Shown one piece after another: positions 8,128-16,348 of a stretch of 41,573 nt of DNA; positions within the stretch are counted from its first letter, which is position 1, and the number at the start of each line of letters is the position of its first letter. The stretch comes from Alphaproteobacteria bacterium. GTDB taxonomy: Bacteria > Pseudomonadota > Alphaproteobacteria > Micavibrionales > Micavibrionaceae. The notes below the pieces were generated by a model. It had not been told where the DNA came from. It ran no database searches and was given only the letters and a program-made list of their open reading frames with translations. A program made the translations under genes and the position numbers. The stretch lies in contig NZDE01000018.1 of NCBI GenBank assembly GCA_002690045.1, positions 1 to 41,573 of the forward strand. The letters run 5' to 3'.

Positions 8128-8389
8128 TAGAGAAGTACGAACCTACAGAATAACAACATGTAAAAACACATTAATATACAATAAAATCAGCAAGATAGCT
8201 CTTGATTGATAATGTGACTTATGGAATATAGTAACCAGAACAGGAAAGGGACCACACACGAAACAACTGATAACACAGAGAGCTTTTTCTTTGACAAAAA
8301 CCTAATTAGAGAAATATAGATTATGTAGTACCGCCTTGACTATTATGTAAATTATGTGTTAGTGTCTTTGAAATTTATAAAGGTACATC
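8128..8389 (+). promoter_or_regulatory. Non-coding leader of the ChaN-like gene
   Basis: No gene is visible. It is AT-rich and of low complexity. A possible -35 TTGACT at 8336-8341 precedes an AT-rich stretch, but the -10 is poor. A ribosome site (AAAGG) at about 8379-8383 serves the gene at 8390. The 12-mer ATGTAAATTATG at 8345-8356 recurs at 9387-9398, just after that gene. Confidence 0.3.
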
Positions 8390-9379
8390 ATGAATACAAA
8401 TTTAAATGACATTGATATTGAGCAGATTAAGTTAATAGACGAAGACGCAGCCGAAATCTTAAGTAACGCTGTACATGCCGTTAAAGCCATAATGGACCGA
8501 CGTCAACAAATGGATCTAGACGGTAAAAATGATGAAACTTTATTCGTTTTGGCTGGAGAAAAACATGATAAGCCCGCCCATCATTTATTTAATATGCTAG
8601 TGATAAATGGATTAGTTCAGGCACAAGAAAAGCCTTTAATCACTCATGAATTACCACATGATTTTCTGATAAAAGAACTTAAGAAAAAATACTCAGAAGC
8701 CTACGAAAAAGCAAATAAAGACCCAGCAGCTCTTGGCGCTCTCCAGCTAGTGTTCCTTGCACATACTCGTTCATTATTAGACGCTCCATATACACGAGAA
8801 ATTTTTTATAAGAACTTAATGAGTCTGTTAGTAGATAAACAAATTTATTCTGCTTTTAACGATTTGCCGCACCAAGAATATACGACTTCAGATAACCCTC
8901 TTTTAGCACATTATCTAAAAGATGTTAGCGAACAAAAAGATAATGTCACTCTCTATGACAAGCTGATTAGTCGGAACGTTCCATATAGAAATTACTATAT
9001 GCAGAATGTAGCTACAAAATTATCTGCAGAAAAGAACGCTCGTATAACTTATCAGCTATGCGGTGTCGCTCACATCGATGGAGCAGGTGTATGCGATTCA
9101 AAACATGGTTTAATTTCATTGTTTGAACGGTCTAGCTCTGCAGTATTTCCTATGTATCTATCGACAGATGGCACAGAATTAGATAACTGTGACAGTTTGA
9201 AAATGTCTTTGCCTTGTAAAAGTGCTTATTATAGCCCTAGTACAGGGCAGCCATTTAGACTCAGCTTACAAGCTTTGGCGAGAAAGCCAGAATTAAATTC
9301 GCGGGTAAAAGAAGAAAGCTATACAGATCGTATATTAACTAATGTAGGTTTATCAAACTTGATGCTTAGAAAAGATTAG
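8390..9379 (+). CDS. ChaN/Tiki-superfamily-like protein, cytosolic
   Basis: The 329-residue protein has no signal peptide. Near residue 55 it contains LAGEKHDKPAHHLFNMLV, very like the GExHDNPAHH signature of ChaN, the haem-binding/Tiki-type hydrolase superfamily. A second conserved-looking motif, YQLCGVAHIDGAG (about residues 222-234), matches the late G-x-x-H element of that fold. ChaN itself is an outer-membrane lipoprotein of iron uptake; this protein has no lipobox. The function is therefore open: metal or haem binding, or a hydrolase of the EreA/TraB type. It is a single gene between IS6 debris and the metal operon. The assignment rests on motif recognition only. Confidence 0.5.
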   Translation: MNTNLNDIDIEQIKLIDEDAAEILSNAVHAVKAIMDRRQQMDLDGKNDETLFVLAGEKHDKPAHHLFNMLVINGLVQAQEKPLITHELPHDFLIKELKKKYSEAYEKANKDPAALGALQLVFLAHTRSLLDAPYTREIFYKNLMSLLVDKQIYSAFNDLPHQEYTTSDNPLLAHYLKDVSEQKDNVTLYDKLISRNVPYRNYYMQNVATKLSAEKNARITYQLCGVAHIDGAGVCDSKHGLISLFERSSSAVFPMYLSTDGTELDNCDSLKMSLPCKSAYYSPSTGQPFRLSLQALARKPELNSRVKEESYTDRILTNVGLSNLMLRKD

Positions 9380-9421
9380 TTCCATAATGTAAATTATGAT
9401 AAATATTAGGTTTGTTTTTTA

Positions 9422-9436
9422 ATTATTGCCAATAAT
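9422..9436. promoter_or_regulatory. 15-bp palindrome upstream of the metal operon
   Basis: Perfect palindrome ATTATTG-C-CAATAAT, 25 bp before the His-rich protein start. Position suggests an operator for the 9461-11872 operon. Its AT-rich composition makes chance symmetry possible. Confidence 0.35.
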
Positions 9437-9460
9437 AAAATTTTCTATAGCATACTCAGA

Positions 9461-9889
9461 ATGATGAATCTGATTAGAACAGTATTGTTGCTATTGATGG
9501 TAATGCCCGCGTTTACGCCGTGGTTGCCGCATAGTGCTGTTCATGCGTTGCACGATCATCAGGCTCAACATCATGGTGCAGAAAATCATGGTCATGGACA
9601 TGAAGGACATGATCATGAAAGTAAACAAATCATTCATCATGCTATTCAATTTGATGCAGCTAGCTACTTTAGTGATTATCTGCATGTCGAGCTACAAAGC
9701 CCTGAACAACTTAGTTTTGAAGCTCCTGTGTTAGATACGCAGGCTATTGACTACACCCTTGCAAAGGTTATCAACCCGATACCCATCTATGAGTTAATTT
9801 CTGTTCAGAGTCGAGAGCCTCCTGATGCGCGAAGGCTTAGACCAGATAAAACCCCGCTTTACCTCTCAACGCAGCGCCTACGGATATAG
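9461..9889 (+). CDS. Exported histidine-rich protein, likely metal-binding
   Basis: The 142-residue protein has a signal-like N-terminus (MMNLIRTVLLLLMVMPAFTPWLPHSAVHA). A dense His/Asp/Glu block follows at about residues 30-60 (HDHQAQHHGAENHGHGHEGH, then DHES), typical of periplasmic Ni, Zn, Co or Cu binding. The C-terminal half is ordinary sequence ending in basic RRLRPDKTP...STQRLRI. It begins a gene series with HupE/UreJ, a transmembrane anchor protein and a His-tailed peptide, so it probably buffers or delivers a divalent metal in the periplasm. The metal is unknown. Confidence 0.6.
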   Translation: MMNLIRTVLLLLMVMPAFTPWLPHSAVHALHDHQAQHHGAENHGHGHEGHDHESKQIIHHAIQFDAASYFSDYLHVELQSPEQLSFEAPVLDTQAIDYTLAKVINPIPIYELISVQSREPPDARRLRPDKTPLYLSTQRLRI

Positions 9890-9968
9890 GTCAAACCTAA
9901 TCCGAGGCTTTTTCATGCCTCCATTTTAATTTTGATTATAACTCTTCAAAAAATGGAGAAATATTACT

Positions 9969-10691
9969 ATGAGTTTTTTACAATTTAAGACAGCACAAGA
10001 CCGTCTATTTGCCTGTATTGGTGTGGCGTTGATGCTTGTCGGATTATTCGGGATCATTCCCGATGCTTTGGCGCACGGCGTAACCGTGGGTGATAAAGGC
10101 TATATTCAGGAAACAACGGGTGTTCACCCTATTCCGTTTATCTATCTTGGTGCTAAACATATGATGACGGGCTATGACCACCTGCTATTCCTGCTTGGTG
10201 TCATATTCTTCCTCTATCGCTTGAAAGACGTAACAATCTACGTATCTCTTTTTGCGGTTGGTCACATCATTACCCTACTTTCTGGGGTATTGATGGAGAT
10301 TAGCATTAGCGCTTACATCATTGATGCCATTATCGGCTTTTCAGTGGTCTATAAGGCACTGGATAACATGGGAGCATATCAACGTTGGTTTGGGTTTCAG
10401 CCTAATACTAAAATTGCGACTTTCTTATTTGGTTTGATACATGGTTTTGGTTTGGCGACTAAAATTCTTGATTATGAGTTGTCACCAGATGGTTTATTGC
10501 CGAATTTGATCTTCTTCAATATTGGTGTGGAGCTTGGACAAATTCTGGCCTTGGCAGTGATTTTGATAGCCATAGATTTTTGGCGCAGATCAAAAAGCTT
10601 TCTACACCACGCTTATCATACCAACGTCTTGATGATGATGCTGGGCTTTTTGCTCATGTTCTATCAAATCACAGGCTACATCGTTCAATAA
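9969..10691 (+). CDS. HupE/UreJ-family membrane protein
   Basis: This 240-residue integral membrane protein belongs to the HupE/UreJ nickel/cobalt permease-like family. It has a first hydrophobic segment ending in DALAHG (signal-like), the family motif MTGYDHLLFLLGVIFF (about residues 67-82), a middle GHIITLL, GLIHGFGLATKIL (about 157-169), and a last helix at the C-terminus, giving about seven membrane spans. His and Asp residues inside the membrane motifs are the presumed metal ligands. The ribosome site is AATGGAG. It is the second gene of the metal operon. The family is clear; the direction of transport and the ion are not. Confidence 0.85.
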   Translation: MSFLQFKTAQDRLFACIGVALMLVGLFGIIPDALAHGVTVGDKGYIQETTGVHPIPFIYLGAKHMMTGYDHLLFLLGVIFFLYRLKDVTIYVSLFAVGHIITLLSGVLMEISISAYIIDAIIGFSVVYKALDNMGAYQRWFGFQPNTKIATFLFGLIHGFGLATKILDYELSPDGLLPNLIFFNIGVELGQILALAVILIAIDFWRRSKSFLHHAYHTNVLMMMLGFLLMFYQITGYIVQ

Positions 10692-10723
10692 ATTCAAACT
10701 GACAATTTAAGGAAATTACAATC

Positions 10724-11341
10724 ATGTATAATTCAAATATTCCATCTGACACAGAAGTGCCATCAACGGCAAAACTGATTAAATCAACCATAATAGCGGC
10801 AGTTACGGCAGGTATTTTGCTTGTCACTGTTGTAATGCCAGCCGAATACGGCATTGATCCTACAGGAGCGGGTAAAGTTCTTGGTCTAACTCGTATGGGG
10901 GAGATTAAAACCTCTCTCGCAGAAGAAGCTGCACAGGATGCCGCAATGGATAAGCAAGCTGTTGCCGAGGCTGAAAGTGTTTCTGAACCTGAAATTGCAC
11001 CAGTTCCTGAGCAAGAGGTCGAGATTCAAACCCATGAAATGAGCGTTACTCTTGCACCAGATGAAGGCACGGAAATTAAAGTTGCCATGAAAAAAGGCGC
11101 GAAAGTTGATTACGTATGGGAAACAAACGGCGGAAAAGCAAATTTTGACGTTCACGGAGATAGTAAGGAGCTGAAAATCAACTACCACAATTATTACAAA
11201 GGATCTGATCAAAAACGTCAAGGTACTCTAGTTGCTGAATTTGACGGTTCTCATGGCTGGTTCTGGCGTAACCGTACAAAAGAGCCTTTGACAATCACTA
11301 TCAAAACGAACGGTGAATATTCATCGATCAAAAGATACTAA
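10724..11341 (+). CDS. Transmembrane anchor protein of HupE-type operons
   Basis: This 205-residue, single-pass protein has a short N-terminal segment, one membrane span (about residues 22-39, TIIAAVTAGILLVTVVMP), then AEYGIDPTGAGKVLGLTRMG. An acidic linker (about 62-105, many Glu and Ala) leads to a C-terminal beta-rich domain (SVTLAPDEGTEIKVAMKKGA onward) that contains FDVHGDSKE, HNYYKG and DGSHGWFWRN. Homologues are annotated as transmembrane anchor protein beside hupE/ureJ genes, which I recall but cannot check. The ribosome site AAGGAAA precedes the ATG. The periplasmic domain may bind the same metal as its neighbours. Confidence 0.7.
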   Translation: MYNSNIPSDTEVPSTAKLIKSTIIAAVTAGILLVTVVMPAEYGIDPTGAGKVLGLTRMGEIKTSLAEEAAQDAAMDKQAVAEAESVSEPEIAPVPEQEVEIQTHEMSVTLAPDEGTEIKVAMKKGAKVDYVWETNGGKANFDVHGDSKELKINYHNYYKGSDQKRQGTLVAEFDGSHGWFWRNRTKEPLTITIKTNGEYSSIKRY

Positions 11342-11368
11342 TTTTAAAAATATGAAAGGACTAGAAAA

Positions 11369-11515
11369 ATGAAACTAACTGATCCAAAAATACTGATTCC
11401 TGCTGTTATTGTGTTGATAGCAATAGGGGCATTCGCTGTATCCACAATGAGCGGTAATAGTGACAGTACAGGTGGTCATGGCCATAGTCATGGCGATCAC
11501 GGCCACGAACATTAA
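11369..11515 (+). CDS. 48-residue His-tailed single-pass membrane peptide
   Basis: A short gene in the 189-bp gap between the anchor protein and DUF3147 genes. It reads MKLTDPKILIPAVIVLIAIG, then AFAVSTMSGNSDSTGG, and ends HGHSHGDHGHEH. This gives a single membrane span (about residues 8-27) and a C-terminal tail with six histidines in its last twelve residues. AAAGGA upstream (11354-11359) and the ordered spacing to both neighbours support translation. The tail is a textbook Ni/Zn/Co-binding composition, so it probably donates or senses metal for the HupE system. No named family is claimed. Confidence 0.75.
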   Translation: MKLTDPKILIPAVIVLIAIGAFAVSTMSGNSDSTGGHGHSHGDHGHEH

Positions 11516-11530
11516 GAGAAGGAAACGATC

Positions 11531-11872
11531 ATGCTTTTTACTGCATTGAAGGCTGGTATAGCCGCATTTGTAATAGTGTTTGCGTCTTGGCTAGCAGGTA
11601 AAAAGCCTGAGCTGGCAGGGTTTATAACAGCCCTGCCCCTTGTTTCCATTATGGCGATAGCTTTTGCTTATACGCAGCACGGCGATGTAAGCAACACAGC
11701 CCAATACGCGCGGAGCATCATCTTTGCTGTGCCGATATCTTGGTTGTTCTTTTTACCGTTTTTCTTTACGGAAAGGTTTGATCTTGGCTTTTGGGTCAGT
11801 TGGGCTTTGGGGCTTGTTTTATTGGTTGCCGGTTATTTCCTACACGGCCCTATGGGCACGTCGATGCCATGA
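11531..11872 (+). CDS. DUF3147-like membrane protein, C-terminus in transposon repeat
   Basis: The 113-residue hydrophobic protein has about four membrane spans (MLFTALKAGIAAFVIVFASW; PELAGFITALPLVSIMAIAF; ARSIIFAVPISWLFFLPFFF; FWVSWALGLVLLVAGYFL). It resembles small DUF3147 membrane proteins. The ribosome site GAAGGAAACG sits ahead of the ATG, and the gene closes the metal operon. The last codons (GPMGTSMP and the TGA) lie within the 38-bp left terminal repeat of the Tn3-family element starting at 11846. The original 3' end is therefore lost or replaced, and any genes downstream were separated. Confidence 0.65.
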   Translation: MLFTALKAGIAAFVIVFASWLAGKKPELAGFITALPLVSIMAIAFAYTQHGDVSNTAQYARSIIFAVPISWLFFLPFFFTERFDLGFWVSWALGLVLLVAGYFLHGPMGTSMP

Positions 11873-11883
11873 AGTGCCAAAAC
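11846..11883. repeat. Left 38-bp terminal inverted repeat of Tn3-family element
   Basis: Outer end begins GGCCCTATGGGCACGTCG. Pairs with 15534-15571, with one mismatch (A versus G at repeat position 19). Contains the stop codon of the DUF3147-like gene. Confidence 0.9.
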
Positions 11884-12002
11884 TTTCTCCATAGTTTCCA
11901 GAAGAGTACCGTCTCGGTTTGGGGTGCGGGAAAGTGATAACATTTGTTATGGAAATTAATGAGTATTTTTATAAATTATATCAATGACTTGTAAGTATAA
12001 TT

Positions 12003-12236
12003 TCAAGCGCCTGATCTATGTTCAAGCCGATCTGCCAACCATAATTTTATCAAAGATTGACGCGTTACACCAAGCCTTTGTGCTTCTTTATCCAGAGATT
12101 CAACCATCCATGATGGGAAATCGACGTTCACGCGTTTTGCTTCACGATTTGGGCGCGTTGCAGTATCCAGATCAAAATGATCCAGAACATCTTCTTTGTT
12201 ATTATCAAACTTCTTATCGAGATCATGTGCTTTCAT
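12003..12236 (-). CDS. brnA: BrnA-like ribbon-helix-helix antitoxin
   Basis: The 77-residue protein has a C-terminal ribbon-helix-helix region (AKRVNVDFPSWMVESLDKEA, then QRLGVTRQSLIKLWLADRL), the strand used for operator binding. The acidic N-terminal part (DLDKKFDNNKEDVLDHFDLD) is the usual toxin-wrapping segment. Its start overlaps the 3' end of brnT by 14 bp, and the toxin-first order is that of Brucella brnTA. It should neutralise BrnT and autorepress the pair. Confidence 0.85.
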   Translation of the reverse strand: MKAHDLDKKFDNNKEDVLDHFDLDTATRPNREAKRVNVDFPSWMVESLDKEAQRLGVTRQSLIKLWLADRLEHRSGA

Positions 12237-12486
12237 AAATGTCTATCTCCTTATCTCTGGAACGCCTGACAGATATTAATCTGATGCTTGCGTCTCTATA
12301 GGTCACAATCGCTGACCAGTGTTTATCCTCAATCCTTCCAATGATCATACTGCGCGGCTCATCCAATGTTTTGGCCTTGATTTCCAATAAATCCGGATCA
12401 AGCCAAAGGCTTTGCGCCGTTTCAAAATCAATACCGTGTTTAGCCAGGTTGGCGGCGCTTTTTTCCGGATCATATTCAAACTTCAT
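12223..12486 (-). CDS. brnT: BrnT-like ribonuclease toxin
   Basis: The 87-residue protein matches the BrnT family (RelE-like fold, ribosome-independent RNase). It opens with FEYDPEKSAANLAKHGIDFE, has the central RSMIIGRIEDKHWSAIVTYR, and ends with IRLISVRRSRDKEIDIYE, the basic and aromatic residues forming the presumed active site. It overlaps brnA by 14 bp and lies 49 bp after the tnpA stop, inside the Tn3-family element. It probably promotes stability of the element or the plasmid. Confidence 0.88.
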   Translation of the reverse strand: MKFEYDPEKSAANLAKHGIDFETAQSLWLDPDLLEIKAKTLDEPRSMIIGRIEDKHWSAIVTYRDASIRLISVRRSRDKEIDIYEST

Positions 12487-12517
12487 AATACTAATATAGC
12501 ACTAATTATTTATTAAT

Positions 12518-12534
12518 GGTATATTTATTATACC
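12518..12534. promoter_or_regulatory. Inverted repeat between tnpA and brnT
   Basis: GGTATA-TTTAT-TATACC, a perfect 6-bp inverted repeat in the short gap upstream of brnT. It is a candidate BrnA operator by position. Confidence 0.4.
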
Positions 12535-12535
12535 T

Positions 12536-15475
12536 TTATGCAGATATTTTTGTATCATTGACGGGATCAAAGATGCGTTTATTCATATCCAGATCAAAAG
12601 ATCCATAAGGCGTGATGTGCTGGTATATCAAGGGCGTCAATGCTCGCAAATCCTCTTTTTCCATGCCTTTTATCCATTTATCCTCTTTTAAAACATCCTG
12701 AATCATGAGCGTATTTACGTACACAAGGCATACCTGCAATAAATGCAGCGCCAGAATTGATATTTCCTGATTGGCAAGCTGGTTGGATGTTAGCTCACTA
12801 TTTCGGGCAAAAAAGATAAACTCGACCGTGCTGTTGCAGTTTTCAATGACGTTTAGAGCCTCATGGATTTCACGTCGCAGTTCTTCTGAAGCCAGATATT
12901 CGCATAAGAATATGGTCTTAACAGCGCGTCCCAACTCGGATAAAGCCTGATAAGTGGGGTGCTGACGATTGTTACGGGTAAAGCGGTTTAAAATGGATTC
13001 CGCGCTTGCGGTTCCTTTTTGTAAAGCAGAGGCATATTTCACCATTTGGTCATACTGGTTCGATATTAAATCCCAGTTTATGGGCTTTTGGTTTAAGATG
13101 GGAGCAATATTGCTGTATTGTCCACTTAATCTGGCTTCTGGAAGATACAGCTTCTGCGAGGCTATGGCTTTTAATCGTGGCATCAACGAAAATCCTAAAA
13201 GTTCACAAAACGCAAAAGCCACCTCGCTCTGGCCGTGGCTATCAACATATTGGGTATCAATCTCCATATCCGTATTGTGCCGCAATATACCTTCCATGAC
13301 CGCGCCCACTTCCGAAGAAGAGCAACGTTTGATTTGGGAATGAACACAGAGCGATTTCTTCTCAACATGCCAGTAAATCATAACGCCGGGGCCTTTATAT
13401 CTGACATGCCATTCGCTCATCAGGTTTTGATCCCACGCATGAAGTTTCTTGGAATCAGAGGCGCAAGACGTTGTGCCCTCTCCCCAGATACGGGACTGTC
13501 TTATTTTAAGTGTTGCGTTCACAACGTTGATAATTGCTGCTCTCAGAGCATCTTTATGAATATAACGCTCCCGAACGTGTCGTAATTCATCAAAAGTAAA
13601 AGGCCGTTCATCGCCTGCCAAAACACGCTTTAACCCTGTATTTGTGCCCAAAGCATAGAGTGTTAAAAGTAAACGCGGCTGTAAAATGCTTTGATCCAGA
13701 ATTTGGCGATCACCGCTACTTTTGAAGCATTCAGTGAACCCGGTATGCAAATCTGCCTCCTTAACGACGTCCAAAAGTCCTGTGAGTGGCCAACGTCCAG
13801 CCACCTCCGCTTTCAATTTGTGCAAAAATTGTGGTTCTGGCTGCGGTTCTAAAGGCGAGAGGTGAATCAAATTCTTACCATGCGGCCTTATAAAAATCTT
13901 GGGGTTACGCGGTATATTATTGTTCAAGCCATGCAAGGCTTCCCTCATCTTGCTCTTCAATCCGCCTATAAAGTCATGGGTTTTCAACGGTAAGTTCAGG
14001 CTTTGATAATAAGCCGTTCTTTTTACTTCGAAATCTTGGGGAACATCGTTATCCGGATTGCGGAATTTATGGGCACCTTCTACCCAAACTTCACGGCAAC
14101 GCAACCCATCTCGCAGTGCTTGCAAAACGCAGATTTCATAGCTGATACGGTCAATAATATCATCGCATCTTTTCTCGTCATATTTGATAAGCAAGGGCTG
14201 CAGGGATTTGGGGATAATGCCGTTTATCGGTACATCTCTGGCTAATATTTTACGTTGTGATTTTTTTGCAGATATAATGTACGCCAAGGCCTCTATCACA
14301 GGTTTGTGATGCGCATTATTACAGCGGAACTTAAGAGCCGCCAATATCGGCGGCACCATCTGGCGATAATGGTTCTTGTATGAATTGCGGATATAAACCT
14401 GTAGTTTTTCTTTATAAATCGGGCGTTCAGCCTGAAATTCCTTCACCAAATCTTCCAGTATATTTTGTCCAACCGCAGGAAACAAAACATCACGCACTGA
14501 ACCTTCCGGATTATCAAGCGCGGCCTGCGCCAATTTGAATAGGATCATCTTCTTGTTCGAAACCTCGCGGACATTTCCAGCAATCTCTTTGGTTACACGC
14601 TTTTCAGAGCGTATTTTGATCTTGTGAATAAGCTGGATAAGCAATTCAACCAGACCATCAATAATCTCGCTGCGACGCTGAAGTAGAAATGCGCAGGCCA
14701 ATGTATAGCGTATACCATCTGGATGCCTTCTCATTTCCCAAGCAGACTCGATGCCGGCACGGCGGCGATATTTGTTCACCGTTTTATCATTGATCCCTGC
14801 AAACAAATTATCTGGAAGTGCAAGTCTATCAATGCTTTCTAACTTCAAAAGCTCATTCATTACACTTTGCAGACCAGGGCGGCCAGGATCGGTTTTTAAA
14901 GTACTAAAAGGCGTGTCATCCCCTTCTGCCTTATGTTCTTCTGAAAACAGGCCATCAATCGAAGAGCGGCTATCATTTGAAAGTCTGGATTCAACGCACC
15001 GGAAAATACCAGCCTCAAACGCAGCAAGTGCGCCTTTTATGATCCGCTCTTGTTTTTGCTCTGATGGTTTTTCGATTTTACACTTCAAACACCACTGCGT
15101 TATTCCTTCACGTAAACTCTCATTTTGCTCCGGCTCTTCTATAACTTCAGCGTGAAGCCAATCTTGCAAATGTTCATAGTCATCGGAATTTGGCAAACGA
15201 AACCCAAAATACTCACGAATATCAACACGTTGTCGTTTTGCTGTTCTATCTTGAAAATCCAGATCATGAATGCTGTTATTACATTCCAGCTGTTCAGTAA
15301 CAGAGCGTATTGCCGAAAACACAAGACCATCAGAACACACTGGGAAACAGGCATTTTTCCGATAATGTTTCAAAAACAAAGCACCCTGAAATCTGTTTTT
15401 TCCACGATACTTTTGCAAAAAATCAAGCTCTGCACGTGTCAGAGCCCAATCTGGGTCAATAAATTTAAAGGTCAT
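12536..15475 (-). CDS. tnpA: Tn3-family transposase TnpA
   Basis: The 979-residue DDE transposase has the family's usual length (about 950-1000). The N-terminal DNA-binding region begins [20 protein letters not shown], in the DUF4158-like position. Catalytic residues are recognisable in the C-terminal domain: Asp near 671 ([13 protein letters not shown]), Asp near 745 (YVDSHGQSE), and Glu near 871 ([11 protein letters not shown]). No frameshift or internal stop is seen, so it looks functional. It would act on the 38-bp ends at 11846 and 15534 and form cointegrates, which here would need resolution by host or other recombinases. Confidence 0.95.
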   Translation of the reverse strand: MTFKFIDPDWALTRAELDFLQKYRGKNRFQGALFLKHYRKNACFPVCSDGLVFSAIRSVTEQLECNNSIHDLDFQDRTAKRQRVDIREYFGFRLPNSDDYEHLQDWLHAEVIEEPEQNESLREGITQWCLKCKIEKPSEQKQERIIKGALAAFEAGIFRCVESRLSNDSRSSIDGLFSEEHKAEGDDTPFSTLKTDPGRPGLQSVMNELLKLESIDRLALPDNLFAGINDKTVNKYRRRAGIESAWEMRRHPDGIRYTLACAFLLQRRSEIIDGLVELLIQLIHKIKIRSEKRVTKEIAGNVREVSNKKMILFKLAQAALDNPEGSVRDVLFPAVGQNILEDLVKEFQAERPIYKEKLQVYIRNSYKNHYRQMVPPILAALKFRCNNAHHKPVIEALAYIISAKKSQRKILARDVPINGIIPKSLQPLLIKYDEKRCDDIIDRISYEICVLQALRDGLRCREVWVEGAHKFRNPDNDVPQDFEVKRTAYYQSLNLPLKTHDFIGGLKSKMREALHGLNNNIPRNPKIFIRPHGKNLIHLSPLEPQPEPQFLHKLKAEVAGRWPLTGLLDVVKEADLHTGFTECFKSSGDRQILDQSILQPRLLLTLYALGTNTGLKRVLAGDERPFTFDELRHVRERYIHKDALRAAIINVVNATLKIRQSRIWGEGTTSCASDSKKLHAWDQNLMSEWHVRYKGPGVMIYWHVEKKSLCVHSQIKRCSSSEVGAVMEGILRHNTDMEIDTQYVDSHGQSEVAFAFCELLGFSLMPRLKAIASQKLYLPEARLSGQYSNIAPILNQKPINWDLISNQYDQMVKYASALQKGTASAESILNRFTRNNRQHPTYQALSELGRAVKTIFLCEYLASEELRREIHEALNVIENCNSTVEFIFFARNSELTSNQLANQEISILALHLLQVCLVYVNTLMIQDVLKEDKWIKGMEKEDLRALTPLIYQHITPYGSFDLDMNKRIFDPVNDTKISA

Positions 15476-15533
15476 AAACTAAAGTTCGGCGATCACAACA
15501 CAAATGTCCATGCAAAAATTGAAATTAATGGAA

Positions 15534-15571
15534 GTTTTGGCACTTCATGGCACCGACGTGCCCATAGGGCC
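15534..15571. repeat. Right 38-bp terminal inverted repeat of Tn3-family element
   Basis: Inverted partner of 11846-11883, 37 of 38 positions identical. Its inner edge lies 58 bp before the tnpA start, so the tnpA promoter must overlap or lie close to the repeat. Confidence 0.9.
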
Positions 15572-15685
15572 AATGAATGAGACCAAGGAGTCTGGCTCGA
15601 TAATATAGATTATGAAAAAAACGGCCAATGAAGGCAGGCTTCAAACACAAAATACTGTAATTGACGGCCGCGATTACGAAGATAT

Positions 15686-15964
15686 TTATGATGATTTTTT
15701 CAAATCGCGGTAGAAATTTTCGTGTGAGCCTAAAGCCAATAAAGAAAGGGTCAGTGTTTCATCTTCATAATGATATGCTAATAGCGTTAGTTGCTTTACC
15801 ATTTTAAATTTATAGACTGATATACCCGAAAGATCGCCAACTTTTGGCTCTCCTATATTCGGATTCTCAACAAGGGCCCTTACCGCTTTATCCAAGTCTT
15901 GTTTTTGATTCTTGTGTAGTTTTTTGACGGTTCTGCTAAAAGTCGATGTTTGAACGATGTTCAT
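15686..15964 (-). CDS. ParE/RelE-superfamily toxin
   Basis: The 92-residue protein has the RelE/ParE fold pattern: FSRTVKKLHKNQKQDLDKAV (helical), GEPKVGDLSGISVYKFKM (strand pair), LTLLAYHYEDETLTLSLLAL, and a C-terminal GSHENFYRDLKK. The His-Glu-x-Phe-Tyr ending is typical of a RelE-like subgroup. It lies 5 bp after its antitoxin gene, in the antitoxin-toxin order. Targets could be gyrase (ParE) or mRNA (RelE); the sequence alone does not decide. Confidence 0.82.
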   Translation of the reverse strand: MNIVQTSTFSRTVKKLHKNQKQDLDKAVRALVENPNIGEPKVGDLSGISVYKFKMVKQLTLLAYHYEDETLTLSLLALGSHENFYRDLKKSS

Positions 15965-15969
15965 ATGGT

Positions 15970-16188
15970 TTAACCAAATTCATAAGGTGTGACTTGTTCA
16001 TCAGATAGCTCCGCTTTAGCTATCAGGATCTCTTTTATGAAGCTGTATGGTAGATCTGGATTTTCTTCAGCTATTTTGCCAATATTCATCCAATATTCAA
16101 TTTGCTTAGGCGTTGAACGGCTGTAAACGGCCGCATAACGTTTAGCTTCGTTAACTATCTCATCGGAAAGTTTAATTGTAGTTGCCAT
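15970..16188 (-). CDS. ParD-like antitoxin
   Basis: The 72-residue protein of the ParD_like antitoxin type begins TIKLSDEIVNEAKRYAAVYS, a ribbon-helix-helix start. RSTPKQIEYWMNIGKIAEEN follows, and it ends with EQVTPYEFG, a set of blocks I recognise from that family. A strong ribosome site (AAGGAGAAGGAAC) precedes the ATG. It pairs with the ParE/RelE toxin 5 bp downstream. Confidence 0.82.
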   Translation of the reverse strand: MATTIKLSDEIVNEAKRYAAVYSRSTPKQIEYWMNIGKIAEENPDLPYSFIKEILIAKAELSDEQVTPYEFG

Positions 16189-16211
16189 GTTCCTTCTCCT
16201 TACATATGTCT

Positions 16212-16240
16212 ATAATACATAAAATTGGAGCAAAAAGCAA
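16212..16240 (-). promoter_or_regulatory. Promoter of the ParD/ParE-like pair
   Basis: On the reverse strand TTGCTT (16240-16235), 17 bp, TATTAT (16217-16212), about 24 bp before the antitoxin start. The palindrome ACATATGT at 16202-16209, overlapping the expected transcription start, is a candidate antitoxin operator. Confidence 0.55.
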
Positions 16241-16348
16241 CCTTTTGCTTACTCTGATGCTCAAACAAAACCTGTCACTTGCTCAGACTTTGTTTGGGGC
16301 AGGACATATTCCCATTTTACACAATGAAGGTTATCGGGCTTGGTTTTT

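Larger units (their letters stand above)
11846..15571. mobile_element. Tn3-family transposon with BrnTA module, no resolvase
   Basis: A 3,726-bp unit bounded by 38-bp inverted repeats (11846-11883 and 15534-15571) that match at 37 of 38 positions, the canonical Tn3 length. It carries tnpA, brnT and brnA, all on the reverse strand. No serine or tyrosine resolvase gene and no room for one is seen. The 5-bp flanks (TACAC left, AATGA right) are not a target duplication, so either one end has recombined or the insertion is old. TA modules as Tn3 passengers are documented; a resolvase-free version is less usual. Confidence 0.88.

Noticed and set aside
8345-9398. The 12-mer ATGTAAATTATG on both sides of the ChaN-like gene as a mobile cassette repeat
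   Set aside because: It is AT-rich and short, so chance recurrence is likely. No integrase or longer repeat supports a cassette.
15612-15713. Small open frame of 33 codons, beginning MKKTANEG and ending DYEDIYDDFFKSR, with AAGGAG about 20 bases upstream
   Set aside because: The spacing is too long for a normal ribosome site, it overlaps the 3' end of the ParE-like toxin gene on the other strand, and I recognise no family. It could be the tail of a gene cut by the Tn3 element, but this cannot be shown.
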